DNA from: Sinotaia quadrata
Taxonomy: Eukaryota; Mollusca; Gastropoda; Architaenioglossa; Viviparidae
DNA: 64,000 bases
Reading direction: 5' to 3'
NCBI GenBank assembly: GCA_028829895.1
Contig: CM054182.1
Coordinates: 9,847,001 to 9,911,000, forward strand
How positions within the stretch are numbered: position 1 is the stretch's first letter; every line of letters starts with the position of its first letter. Positions 23,212-35,149 of the stretch are shown one piece after another. The translations under genes and the position numbers were made by a program. The notes beneath the pieces were generated by a model that ran no database searches, was not told the DNA's origin, and saw only the letters and a list, made by a program, of their open reading frames with translations.

Positions 23212-23384
23212 TCATGAATAATTAGTAAAAACATCTTGTTGTTGTGAGGATGCGTAAAGAGTTGCTTATTGTATTATGCATTGTTGAGTGGTTGTTGCAT
23301 TTATGCTGGGCGAATTAAATAAATAAACATTTTATTTTTATTACTTATGATTGTATTTAAAACTGTTAGTAGGATCCGTCATAT

Positions 23385-23755
23385 AAACTCTATGACTGTT
23401 GTTATTATTTACGAACTTGTTTGGTTATACTATTTGTGCATTTGTCGCATTACTTTAAAGAATTGATTTTGTACTCTCTATTTTGTAACAGCTTCATTTT
23501 GTGTAGTTCATGTGACGTGTTCATCAGTTATTACGTCAATAGATTATAATCTTCCTAATATCATTGCCTAATTAGAGGGGGGCTGGGGCCTGAGATACAC
23601 CAGACATAGGAATAGATTTACCATCTAGGCCAAGGCTGATTTGTAAGTCGATAATTTTTTTAATGTAATTATTAGAAGTAATAATTAATTTTACCTAGGG
23701 AAACCCCTTCGCGCAAGCACCGGCTCGGCGCTAGCTAGCATTATAATAACACCCA
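23385..23755 (+). repeat. Dispersed repeat R2, copy 2
   Basis: Same order of landmarks as copy 1, including CATGTGACGTGTTCATCAG, CATTGCCTAATTAGAGGGG, CCTTCGCGCAAGCACCGG and GCTAGCATTATAA. It differs by many substitutions and small indels, so the duplication is not recent. It lacks the (TTA)n end. Confidence 0.75.
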
Positions 23756-24231
23756 TTAGGCTTACAAGTATAGAACAAGTTATAATGTGGAGGTCATGAA
23801 GTTCACAGACAGTCCTTGACCGACCGAGGTTTTAAAGGCAGAAACATTCTTAGTGCCCGAGGAGTATTGTGTGAATTTACTGAGATTTGTGGAACTGCGC
23901 TTTTCTTCAAGTCTTCTTTCTAAACAGAAGCGTAGGGTTGGGACACCTGTAAATAGCATTGATTTTAAATTTAGAAAATTATAGAAATATATCGTACCTA
24001 TTACATGCAACGTCTTCGTTTTGAAATGAAATGACTGTGGGTCCGAGGAATACTTTTTCTCTTACCACAAAGTTATATCTTTGCTTCTTCTTACGTTTAT
24101 GTTACATGCGACGCCAACGTTATCTATAGTCAGCAGAGCTGAGAAATTACGAGGTTCCTGTCTCCTTGGAGTCTGAAGAGCCGGCCTAGTTGTCATCATC
24201 ATCTTGTGTCGTGCTTCCTGCAAATCGAAAC
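23756..24231. other. Unique stretch
   Basis: No open frame of interest and no repeat. Confidence 0.4.
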
Positions 24232-24314
24232 TTTATTTATTTATTTATTTTATTTTATTTTTATTATTTTTTTTTTGGGGGGGGGGTAGAGGGGGGGGGT
24301 TGTTGGGAGAGGGA
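24232..24314. repeat. (TTTA)n / T-run / G-run tract
   Basis: A TTTA repeat, then a T-run, then two runs of 9-10 G (24277-24286 and 24291-24299) and two GGG triplets (24305-24307 and 24311-24313). The four G-runs with loops of 4, 5 and 3 bases fit the canonical G-quadruplex pattern. Confidence 0.9.
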
Positions 24315-24388
24315 ATTCAGTCATTATAGTTGCTGATTAGCTCTGCGTTGCTTGCTTACGTCCATGACTCTTGATCCGTTTCGATTTT

Positions 24389-24406
24389 CTCTCTCTCTCT
24401 CTCTCT
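24389..24406. repeat. (CT)n microsatellite
   Basis: About nine CT units. Confidence 0.95.
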
Positions 24407-24519
24407 TTTTTCTCATCTCAATATTTTACTCTCATAGGTACCAGCGGGATATTTTGACGTCACGACTGTTGACTTCAGAGATCATCGATCCAGACGCCGC
24501 TTACAAGCAGGATGATACT

Positions 24520-24541
24520 CCTCCACCACCACCACCACCCC
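24520..24541. repeat. (CCA)n microsatellite
   Basis: Seven CCA-type units. The plus-strand frame reads poly-Pro within an 82-codon unrecognised frame. Confidence 0.9.
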
Positions 24542-24617
24542 ACTCCTCCTTCATTATTCTTATTTCTTACCTAATGACACACTTGCTTTGTATTTCATAA
24601 GCTTCTGTTATTACGTT

Positions 24618-24677
24618 GTTCTCAACGTCCCTTTTTTTTTTTTTTTTTAGGGGGGACGGGGAAGAACGTTGAGAACA
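24618..24677. repeat. Inverted repeat around a T-run
   Basis: GTTCTCAACGT at 24618-24628 is matched by its exact complement ACGTTGAGAAC at 24667-24677, with a second partial CCC...GGG arm inside and about 18 T in the loop. It would fold into a hairpin. It may be a snap-back copy of a small element. Confidence 0.8.
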
Positions 24678-25117
24678 CCAAAATAACCAAAACAAAATCA
24701 ACGAGCAAAATTTAAGAATAAAAACTAAAATTAAATTAAAAATAAGTAGTCGAATGATACATGTACATAGAGTAATGCAGTTTCTTGCACCGTACTGTAT
24801 TTATATCCATTAAGACCCGTAACATTTTCCTCCATTATGCATGATTGTAGGTCATGTAATTGTCTTTCTGCTGAAAACTTCGTGTGCTTGAGTTTGTATA
24901 TGTCTAAGCATGACTGTATGCGTGAGCGGGTATAGGTGGGGTTGTATTTACAGGTAGTTTTATATTTATGTATAAGTGTATGTGTACCTGCGCACATGTT
25001 TGTACTTGTGTAGCTGTTATATGTGCGTGTGAGAGAGCTGGAAAGAGTAAGAGTTTGTTTACAGGTAGTTTGTGTGTGCACGTGTGCTTATCTGTTCGTG
25101 TTCCTGCACACGTGTGA
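24678..25117. other. Unique stretch, GT-rich towards the end
   Basis: Loose GTGTG and TATGTGTRC words from 24890 to 25110. The 116-codon minus frame over it is low complexity and unrecognised. Confidence 0.45.
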
Positions 25118-25162
25118 CTGAGAGAGAGAGAGGGGGGGGGGTGGAGAGAGAGAAAGAGAGAC
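25118..25162. repeat. (GA)n / G-run purine tract
   Basis: GAGAGAGAGAGAG, then ten G, then GGAGAGAGAGAAAGAGAGA. An all-purine strand of this length can form triplex DNA. Confidence 0.95.
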
Positions 25163-25189
25163 GTTCTCACATCTTCCTATCATCATGCC

Positions 25190-25320
25190 CGACCCTGTAA
25201 TCACGGACCGCGCGGTTGTTAGTCGATGGCGCCGTTAGATCGATGCTGTCGTCATGCACGGCCGGCGATCCTAGCCTTTACAACATTTTCTATGCGGCAG
25301 TCGGGGATTGAAGTTGGAAA
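25190..25320. other. CpG-rich patch
   Basis: Dense CpG (CGGACCGCGCGG, CGATGGCGCCG, GGCCGGCGATCC) in otherwise AT-rich DNA. No gene recognised. Possible regulatory segment. Confidence 0.4.
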
Positions 25321-25634
25321 AGGCGGGTGGCGGAGATTGTACTGCGACAAAAGTATATACATCTCAGATCCCTAGTTCATTAATGAAACGAATCGCGTCT
25401 AGAAATTGCAAACATACAAGACAAAGTTTCCATTACGCGGCCAGTTTAACTCCTCGAACTGGCTTTTTCTACGCTTGTTGCCTGACATTTCGTCTGCAGA
25501 GTTATCTCAACTTTACTGCCGTGTGTAATTCCATATTTATTTGTATAGGTCGTAACTGAAGATTGTATTGGTTTATGTCATGTATAGTATCATTTGGCGA
25601 TTTGTTTTGCTGCATTATGTAAATAAAACTGTGA
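25321..25634. other. Unique stretch
   Basis: An 83-codon frame begins at 25308 with no recognisable motif. Confidence 0.4.
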
Positions 25635-25945
25635 TATAAATAAACTACGTTTCAGGATATTTCAGTTCATATAATTAAACTAAGATTAAGAATATTTCAG
25701 TTGATATAACTAGACTATGGTTAAGGATATTTCTTGTTGATATAATTAGACTATATTTAAGGATATTTCAGTTAATATAAAAAGGCTATTTTTAAGGATG
25801 TTTCAGTTGATATAAAGTACATATAAAGATATTTCAGTTGATATAAAGTACGTATAAAGATATTTCAGTTGATATAAAGTACGTATAAAGATATTTCAGT
25901 TGATATGAATAGACTACGTTTAAAGATATATCAATTGAAATAAGG
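25635..25945. repeat. Minisatellite, unit 32-50 bp, about 8 copies
   Basis: GATATTTCAGTTGATATAAA recurs. Early units carry an extra ACTAGACTATG-type block (40-50 bp period). The central units (25808-25900) are about 32 bp with AGTACGTATAAA, nearly identical and so most recently expanded. Confidence 0.93.
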
Positions 25946-27520
25946 TGACATATCTCATTCACGAATGTGTAGATCTGTCACAATCATGTTGATCTAATAT
26001 GAACGTCTGGAACCACCCCACTTCCCGCTTATGGTGGCTTGGACATGACCCACTTATTGTGTGAAAGAGGAGACTTTATTGTTATTTTTCGTAAGTGGTT
26101 TAAACAGACAAAGCAATTGCTCTATATTTGTAGAAATGAGAGAAAGAGTGTAAACTGTAGCTCCATTTTAATTTTATTTCAGAATCCTTGGGGGATGGGG
26201 TTAGAGGGAGAAAAAGATTAAATGTGAAATGAAAGTGTTTGAAAACTTTCTTTCTGCGATGGCCTCAAGTTTAGACTTTTCTTTTACTATGGTTTAAGCA
26301 CCACTTTGATATAGACTAACAGGAAGAGCTTACACATCGAAGGGTCAAACATGTCGTCATTCCCCCCTTCGCCTCGGGTAAGTCAGCTGCTGTTTTGCGT
26401 CACAGAATTTGCAAATATTCCACCTCTGACCCTACCCCTACCTGCTACTTTCCATCATTGCGGTCTCGTCCATCAATTCTGTCTCGAGTGTACGTACATT
26501 GGCCTAGTGTCACGTTACGGTCAATATCCAGTCCACCCACCCACCTCCCGTTTGTCGTGTGTAAATATCGACGTAGGGGCAGGCGTCGATATATCGATAC
26601 TGTCACGGGAAAATGAGCAGGCTTGAGCGATCAGGCGGCAGCTAAGCATTAAACAGAGCTCTCTTCGCTCTGGTGAGACTGTCTAGTGACAGTAACGGCA
26701 GGTGTCTGTGTTCTCTTGTAACGAAACGTAGACTGAAGAAGGTAGCCAGGCGGCTTATGCAAGCACCGCCCCTGTGAGCCTGTAATAAGAATCCAGCGTA
26801 GTTAGGATTTAGTCACGTGGACTTTGTGTTCACGTGTAACAAAACCCAGAGCCTGTTGGACCAGGTCATGTGGCTGGTTGTTCAATCTTTTGTACAAGTA
26901 ACGATTTCTCCATCTTTCTACTTTTGAAAGTTCTGACTTGAAACCGAAACATTAAAAGAATTTTGTCTATAAACTTACATTTCTTAACCAATAACAGAAT
27001 TCAGATGAATATTTATTTCAACTCATTTCGAAATTGCACGCTTTCTCCTTTATTAATAAAAACTGTAAGGGTACTATTGATGCCTCTAAATTCATACTCA
27101 CCAAAGTAAACACATAACAAATTGTAAGACAATTTAAACGATTACTCCTAATGGCTCACACGAGTCCAGATGTTTTAAATTAGCACTAGATTTATCATTC
27201 AGTCAAACCATTACTTGCAATTTGCGAATAGCTCTAAATTAAATTAAAACGTATCGATTCGATCGGGAGCAATTTAAGGGAATTTGTACAAAGAGTTCGC
27301 TACGTGGACATTAAGGACTACTTCTTTATGCGGCCTTGCGCGCAGGGATTCTGAGTCAGAAGACTCGACATGCGCATGTCAGGCTATAAACGTAGATAAA
27401 AGGGAAGTTAACTGTGGAGATTTTACGATCGGAAGAACTAAAATGGGCTCTAACAAGGATTATTTCTGTCAATTATATTTCAGAATTACCCATTGATTAT
27501 GTCAACATTAATCTAACTTT
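25946..27520. other. Unique stretch, nothing recognised
   Basis: A moderately GC-rich interval at 26350-26620 gives a 91-codon plus frame without recognisable features. No tandem repeat. Confidence 0.45.
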
Positions 27521-27563
27521 CTATCCATCTATCTATCTATGTATCTATCTATCTATCTATCTA
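27521..27563. repeat. (ATCT)n microsatellite
   Basis: About 10 ATCT units with two interruptions. Confidence 0.97.
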
Positions 27564-27828
27564 CTATAGAAAGGTCAGTGGAAACTGAGCTGCATGATTA
27601 GAGACCAAACGCTTGTCTTGATTTTGTCCAATTATCTCACAAATGAATGTATTTTTAAAAAATTTAAAATAAAAGTTCAGGGCTTAAGGCCGGGTGTTTA
27701 TGTTGCCGTTTTTTCTCCATTACGAACTTATGTTGATCTCTCAGATGGACGCAAGCTGCTGGAAAGAGCTGATGTTATGGAAAGGAAATTTTAGTGCCAT
27801 CATTGGTAACTGACGGACAGTTCGAGGT

Positions 27829-27971
27829 GTATGGTCTGGACGAGATAAATAGGTCTAGTGGACAGAGGTAGTGGTTTAAAGATTGTGGATTTGGATGTGG
27901 ATTGTGTATGGTCTGGACGAGATAAATAGGTCTAGTGGATAGAGGTAGTGGTTTAAAGATTGTGGATTTGA
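27829..27971. repeat. Tandem duplication, 77-bp unit
   Basis: GTATGGTCTGGACGAGATAA starts at 27829 and 27906. The two copies differ at only about two positions over the shared 66 bp. Confidence 0.96.
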
Positions 27972-29904
27972 ATATTTTGCTCAAGCTTGCGTTCAGCGAG
28001 CGCTCTGCTCTTTCTTCATAGATCAAGGAATTTTTTGTTGTTGTTAAGGGGGGTGTTTGTGTGTGACTGTGTGTATGTCTTGATACGATTTAACAAAATA
28101 TCATTCGATTTTAACCCACAGTAGTTCAGCTAAATAAGTCCTACACTCCATAAATTTACTCAAATAAACATAAAGCTTGTCTTTCTTTTGACAGTTAAAA
28201 ATAATGCAAATAATTGGATTTTAGCCATCTTTATATCCCTATACAGAATACATAAGGCATGCTTTTCCTAGTCTAGGTTGGACATTTATGCCATTGGATA
28301 GTGAAGTGTCACGTGGTCAGCTGCAAGCAAGCGGTTATGCGAAAGAAAAACAATCTGACATTGTTCATAGGTTATGGTGGAAATAGAACAAGTTGTATTA
28401 GTTGTATTTCAAATACATCCACTAGCCATGTACGCACGTTATGAGGTGAATTTCGCACAGCGCCCGCTCGTCCAGTACATACTTGTACATTGCAGCCACA
28501 GCAGCTGGTTCGTTAGTTGTATGATCGTGGGCTTTCGTTTTATGACTGTGGAAACAGCTAAGCGTGCGCAGAAATTTTCTGCAGTATCGCAGCTGTACAC
28601 CACAGAGACACTGACGACAACATCGCCAGTCTTCGCCTCGTGAACTGTTGTAAATTTCATTCGACAAAAAAAAAAACGTCGTGAAATGTTCGCCTAAGCT
28701 GCGTCTCTAAACTTATGACATCCATTTGCAGTCGATGTTGTAAAGCGTTGTACTCAGAAGAGAAAAGATAATGGGAGAGAAAGGCGCAATTGAAAGTGAA
28801 CTTGTTTATGCACCAGCACGATCCTTTCACATTGCGCTGCAATGGCTGTAAAGCCAGGCCACAAATGACGGCGTTGGTCATCAAGTGGGCAAGCAAATAC
28901 ATATAAACATTTCGGATCACGGTGAACGAATATGGTAACATGAACAGGTAAAAAGAGGTAGACCTAGACAATTTTCTGATCTACAGCACGCAAACAATGT
29001 TTTTAAATGACAACAGAAATGTGATGACGACATGGTAGTTAGTGAAATTCACCTTCCCTGCAGTAAGTAAAATTTTACAGGCAGAGTCCATATTCCAGAC
29101 TGGACCGCAGAGTAAGTATGAAAGAGGTAACAGATATAAGATAGACAATAGTCCAACAGCTCTAGCCAACCCCCCCCCCCCCCAACAGTCCAACAATCCC
29201 GATTATTTAGAAGACAGAAGATGTGAATAAAATAAGCCAATCTGTGCTTCTAGTGGCTAACTATTTATTAATGAATAAACAATAGCTATAAGTGTGATTT
29301 GTACCATAATTATGATGCTATATGTCAATTTCCTAATAAACATCGTGATGGCCAGAGTTGTGGACTTCTGGCATGTAACTCACAGATAATTCCAATACTA
29401 AATGTTAGTAGTACAAAACGTCAGTATTAGAATGGATGTTAATAATTTCTGTAACAAGAGCCAGGTTGCTGACTTATCTCTGCTGTTCAGGAGAGGTCAG
29501 ACCCTCCCCTTCAGGCTCCATTTGGTGGGCTGGGTGTGGATATAGCATACACAATGGACACAGATACTCTTTGGTACTGGTGCAAGCTGCAGGGACCATA
29601 TCTTTGGTGCATATGCTGATGCACAGCTGTAGCGGTTGACACAACTGTAGCATGCTGCAGCCTGAAGAAAAGGGGTCGCTATTACCATGCATTCACTCTA
29701 GCCACACAATGACTACCTCTCCCTCTGTCTCTCTCTCTTGCTTTCAGACACAACTATATAAATTATAAAAACTAGATAACACACACGGTTATTCAGCAGG
29801 AATGATGTGAAAGGATGTGATAAAACATATGGTGACATGATATAATTTGACATGACATGACAATCCTCTCAGACATTTTACAATTTCATTAAATGTACAG
29901 TCTC
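27972..29904. other. Unique stretch
   Basis: Contains a C-run at about 29169-29183. The largest frame is 104 codons (minus, 28657-28971) and is unrecognised. CT-rich words occur at 29720-29745. Confidence 0.45.
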
Positions 29905-31107
29905 CCATGTACAAGTCTTCTCCCTTAGTAAGATGTTTTCCACTCACGGTAACCTTATGTGACTGTAAATGTTGGTTGATGTTGCGGAATAAAGAAAATG
30001 TTTACAACGCCAAAATATCCGCCAAGTGAGAGACAAATTCGTCTTTAACCTATTTTAGTGAGCCTCCATCCACCCACTTTCTTCTTCAACAAGAGATTAT
30101 CAATATCAATATGCATAAGAAGTTCAATAAATCTAACAATAACTTTATTAAATGACCAATGAAATATACATATGACAATTACAACGAATTAGACAACTAA
30201 ACACAATATTCCACGAACCAACGTTTGGATAACTATTGTTTACAGTCTCTCTCTCTACATATATGTATAATAATAATAAAAATATAATTACAGTTCAATA
30301 ATAGAGTCAATAAAAATTGCAGGTTAATCCTATCAGAGAAAAGAAATGGATTTATTAGAGTTAAGTGTGTAAAATTTACATGACCTGGATTAAGCACTGC
30401 AACAATGTCACGATGTCAAAATGTTTATGTTCAGCACACGTTCCCGCCACTTGCATAGGAACTGACACGCTGCTATATTCTTGAACGTCTCCTCACCGTG
30501 TCACTTCCTTCAAATAGAACCCAATCACAGTGATATTTGTAACTTCACTGTACTAGAATTCTCCAGAATGTACCCAGCATACCTGCTCTGATACACCAAT
30601 AGTGCATAGCATTCTCCTTTACACTTACACACTGCGAGTTTCCCGTGCTTTCCCAGTCACTCAAGTTTTGACCCATGAATATAGCAAGGGTATCTGGAAA
30701 CTTGAGTTGAAACTTGAGGCTCCATGCTCAAGATTCAAATGGTGAACTCAAAGTTCAAAGGCTGATTGCTGACACCAAGCTAATTACTGCCTTCAAGTTG
30801 GGCTTTCTTCTACTTCAAATTCAAAAGTGATTAAGGTGTAGAATTCTCTACAGCAAGTGAACTCCTTAAACTCAGCCCATCGCCTAGTCTCATTCTTATA
30901 AATGATTATCCATTGGATAATAGGAAACTGCTCACTCAGTTTCCACTAGGTGAGCGAATCTGGAATATTCTTGCCTCAGGCTGTTTACTTCAAACTCAGA
31001 CATTTTCAAAAATAACACCATAAGGAGTGTCCAAGGTTGGGACAATTTAGCAATTTATATAACGATTTAATTTTAAAATAGGGAGGGGCAAATTTACTCT
31101 GTCACAG
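29905..31107 (+). mobile_element. Dispersed repeat family R1, copy C, with an inverted internal block
   Basis: From about 30027 rightward it follows the family order: GTGAGCCTCCATCCACCCAC, GAGATTATCA, ACATATGACA, ATTCCACGAACCAACGTT, GTCAATAAAAATTGCAGGTT and CCTATCAGAGAA. The right end matches copy A (TTCAAAAATAACACCATAAG, TTTAGCAATTTA, GGCAAATTTACTC). The block at about 29905-30026 is reversed relative to copies A and B: GTCTTCTCCC, GTTTTCCACTC, ATGTTGCGGAATA, GTTTACAACGCC and AAATATCCGCC read as in minus-strand copy D. No coding frame. Confidence 0.7.
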
Positions 31108-31460
31108 ATAAATAGACATCTCTGAAAGTATGCCAATGGCAACAACAACAACACAAAAATAACCACCAATAGAAGCATGTCTTTGTGTAGTAGAATAAGT
31201 GTGTAAGAAGGCACATTCCAGAGTCCAAGGAAATGTTTCTAAATTTTGATGATGTATGAAGGGAAGTCCTGTGTGCAGATAGTATCCATGCAGGAAAGAC
31301 GGAAGACTTCAAAGACACCGTTTGTTAGGTCGAACGCTGCTCATGATTTTTTTGGCTGACGTCACAAAATTTAAAATGATTATGCCTTAAGGGGCTTAAA
31401 CATTCAAGGCACTGAAGCCAGTATGGTGCATTTATTACAGAAAGATAAACAGACTGGTAG
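31108..31460. other. Unique stretch
   Basis: One TGACGTCA palindrome at 31357-31364. Nothing else seen. Confidence 0.4.
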
Positions 31461-31530
31461 AGACACAAATCACCAGAGACAGACACAAATCACGAGAGAC
31501 AAACACAAATCACGAGAGAGACAGACACAG
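31461..31530. repeat. Minisatellite, 20-bp unit, 3 copies
   Basis: AGACACAAATCACSAGAGAC at 31461 and 31481, and a variant at 31501, followed by a GAGAGACAGACACAG tail. Confidence 0.95.
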
Positions 31531-31868
31531 AATGAGAGATAGAAATACAAATAGATCACGAGAGAAATTAGGTAGACAGACAAACGTCGGCCCAGAGAGA
31601 AAGACAGACATGGCTAGAAGGGAGATATAAGGCATTCTTTGTCGCCACAGACTTGACAACTGACAGGCTTCCACACCTTGACATCGATGCAGTTTTAGCA
31701 AGAGAGACGAGACAAAAAAAAAATCTTTTGACACACAACCAAGTGGATATGAGGAGGGTAACGAAACTCTTTTTCCAGTAGTTTTGTTTCTAGCCTGAGG
31801 CGGACACTGAGAACAGTAAAAAAATGTTTGTGTATAAATTTTAGCACCTGTCAGATGGTTTCGCGAAA
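31531..31868. other. Purine-rich then unique stretch
   Basis: AGAGAGAAAGACAGAC-type words up to 31610. No gene recognised. Confidence 0.4.
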
Positions 31869-32056
31869 GATAAACCGATCACCAACACCCCAGGGATAAA
31901 TATCCTTCACTACAGAACATTTCACACCACAGTTCTGAGAGACTTAATAGAACCCACTCAAACCCAACACATTTTTTTCAAATAGTTTTAGCCAGTGATT
32001 AACTGGTCACATACACCCCATAGATAAATATCCTTCTCTACAGAGCATTTCACACG
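31869..32056. repeat. Diverged direct duplication, 127 bp apart
   Basis: Two 61-bp blocks (31869-31929 and 31996-32056) share GATAAATATCCTTC, CTACAGAACATTTCACAC and ACCCCA at the same spacing, with several substitutions. Confidence 0.85.
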
Positions 32057-33889
32057 AATTTTCCAGGAAAGCAACATCATTTCTCTAATATCCGGATTCG
32101 ACAGTACTGTATCAGCACGCAGTCTGGACTTGCTGTTCCTGGTTTCCACTGGTTTATAGAAGACGACACACTTAACTTGCTCGATAATTGTTTCAACTGC
32201 TTATTAGCATTTACTTCAGGAACTGGGTAGATTATACGTCTTGGCTCAAAAGTCGTGGGTACCGGATCCAGTCCACTTTTAAGCAAAATAAGCAAAATTC
32301 TGTTTCGGAATTGGAAGATGAGCGCTGAAAACAGTGTCGCACACAATCTGCCTTGAGTAGCATTAGCTGTTGAAATAGTAATATCAATCGTTTGTGTTTT
32401 GCTGGAGTTGTTATTTCCTTTACTCTTTGACCACAGTGACAGGTTCAGTTAAAGTAAATATATTAGGCCACCACCAACAGGAAACACCTTTATCTTCTTA
32501 ATAATGTTGCCTTCATGGTAACGGAGTTGCCTAGTCACTGGACCAAAGCGAAGGGAGTATGCTAGAGCGGCTAAAAAATATCTTACGTGCTCTGGATGAA
32601 ATTGGTGGTAACTGCATAGCGCCCTCACATGCAGCACAGGTGCAAAAGATTAGTGAACTCACTGACACCGGAAGTTGATAACTAGAACCCCCGCCAACTC
32701 TAATAAGGAACGCTTTAAAGCTCTACATGTTTATCCACCCACCCAATGCCAGAAAAAAAAATGTTGGCCGTTATCAGTTTCGATGGCAAACTTTGGAACA
32801 ACTATGATTCCAACCTGTTTGTCAAGCCGTTATGTTGTTGTGCCGGCTATCGAACGTCGACACTGGCAAAAGGGCTATACATGTAGTTCCCGTTAGAAGG
32901 CAAAGAAATTGCATTGATTGTACCGGGGTTAGTTGCGCGATGGCCGATATCGTGTTTATTGTACCGTAGCCTACCACGGCACGACATCAAAGCGCGTTTG
33001 CGTAGAAAAGCGAACATAGGCAACGCGGGCGTCCTTGTTTGTGGTATTTTTTTTTTGTAAGTTCACAAGTCATGGCTAGGATTTGAATGAACGAAGGCGG
33101 GTGGGAGAGTGCGCAGTGCACGTGCGATTAGGGTGTAGGGAGAGGGTCACGTTCAACTTTGTCGTTACTATTTTAATCGCCAAGGAAAACGAACAGCGCT
33201 TGCCTTTGTCAGGAAAGAACAAAGGAAGTATCGGTAATAGTTTGTCTGTGACCATGTTTGATTTCCGCCGACCAGCGAGATTTTAAGTCTGTTTACATTT
33301 TCTTATATTCAAACAGACTGGCCTCGCGACTCACGGAAATTAGTATGTAGTTATTTATATTTAATTTTAGAAATGGTTTGATAATATATAGACTTTTAAA
33401 AAAAATCCAATTTGTATATATCGGCGAAAGAAAGTTGTGCTTCAAAATTCATTTAACATTTCAGGTGTGTATGGTTTGTGAGTGTTAAGTACAGATTGAA
33501 CCCATACCGGTAACCATACAGCCCAGTGCTTCGTGAACTTAGGAAAGTCATCCAAAACGTTTTAAAAATATTGAATGGCTGGTGGAAACAGTACAAACTA
33601 CAACTCTTACATAAATAAACAAATACTATAACTAATCAAAGTCTAGTGTCTCATCAATTTTCTGTTTTAAAGCAAGAAAACTATCTACTGCCGTCGCACC
33701 CGGATATATGGATTGTTTACAAAGATTCCGGGCCCGGCCAACGCTGTAAGACTGTAAGACTCATTTAACACAAAATATACTGTATATGCACTGATCCGAC
33801 CATTTCGCTACACGTCCTGTTAGTCTATATACAGTAGTATTGTCTACACAGCACTGCACATACGTTTCAACCTACAAACGCTCCAGTCG
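32057..33889. other. Unique stretch
   Basis: No open frame above 89 codons and no repeats beyond short A/T runs. CpG is moderately elevated from about 32820 to 33290. Confidence 0.45.
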
Positions 33890-34260
33890 CACTCATAACG
33901 ACCCCTCGAACGGCGACGGCACGGTCGCTCTAGGACCGGGTGCTGGGAAAGAGCCTCTTGACGGCCACACGGTTTGATTTATCTCCCCCTTATTGCTCTC
34001 TAGCTGTCGACTGTATTGATCAAGTAGCGGGGCCAACGCGCTGCGCTATCTGTCCAAGGCGCGGTGCAAACATAGCTTGAAGTGTGATACGGAGACCTCC
34101 CCTGCGTTGCAAAGTCCGCTCTGTGATCGTCAAACACACTGTGCAGATAGGTGTTTTTGAGCGCACGTCCGCTTACTGGGAGAGCCCAGAGTCGGATTTT
34201 GTAGCTAGCTCTTGGATTATGGCTGTTCAATGGCTTTATTTCGCATGCCATCGTACGGTG
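33890..34260. other. CpG-rich patch
   Basis: About ten CpG in the 80 bp after 33897 (CGACCCCTCGAACGGCGACG and onward), with further CpG up to 34260. Unrecognised 83- and 64-codon frames lie on opposite strands. Confidence 0.4.
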
Positions 34261-34669
34261 TCGTGTTTAGGTGGCTAATAGGAACGGGATCATAAAGAGA
34301 GCTGCATTTCGAACTGCTATGAAAATTCCCACCACGGTGCGACCTCCACTGGAGTTCGTAGAAAGTTTTAAGTATGAGTGCTTTTCCGGTGAGCACACTT
34401 ACAAGCTAGCGTAAGGCTATCTGAGCTTTTAAAGCTTAAAGTATCGCCTTGAAACCCGATCCATGTTGTACTTGCCGTCACGTCCCACGACTCTGATATG
34501 CTTATAAATATGAAATATTTCGGGATGGGTAAGGGCGGCTTTCGGTGATGAAAAGAGGGAAAGCCCGAGTTCGATCGAGATACGCATAAATAATTTACTG
34601 AAATGTAAAGCGAATGCCCACTTGGAAACTTTAGTAAATGAGTGTAGACGGGTTTCACTTTAATGAAAA
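34261..34669. other. Unique stretch
   Basis: Nothing recognised. A 96-codon minus frame has no motif. Confidence 0.4.
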
Positions 34670-34919
34670 TGTTGGTCAGGTTTACTGGTATTACTTACTA
34701 AGGTTGCTATCAGATCTACTGGTATAATATCTTACTGAGGTTGTTAGTCAGATATACTGGTATACAACTTACCTATGTTGTTGGTCAGGCTTACTGGTAT
34801 AACTTACTGAGGCTGTTGGTCAGACACTGGTATAACTTACTGATGTTGTTGGTCAGACTTACAGGTATAACTTACTGAGGCTGTTGGTCACACACTAGTA
34901 TAATTTGCAGAGACTGTTA
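34670..34919. repeat. Minisatellite, unit about 33-38 bp, about 7 copies
   Basis: GTTGGTCAGRCTTACTGGTA followed by TAACTTACTGAGG recurs. Some units lack the CTT of CAGACTTACTGG. Copies are fairly diverged at the left end. Confidence 0.93.
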
Positions 34920-35149
34920 GAAGCAAAGCTTACGGCAGTTTTGCTTGTTTGTCGTTACGGCAATGCACAGGTTAAAATTAGAAATTTATCTGGGTGTCTT
35001 TGTTTAATTGTGCCTTTAATACGCTTAGATGTTTAAATATGAGCTTAGGAGTTCGGGTGGATGCGTTTTCACTGTTCCTACTGGAGGAGTGTTTGCTAAT
35101 TTACTAATGCGTAATATGATTGGATCAGAGCGCACGGTGTGCTATACCC
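34920..35149. other. Interval between two arrays
   Basis: Unique. The 89-codon frame starting at 35029 runs into the following array and is not a gene call. Confidence 0.4.
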
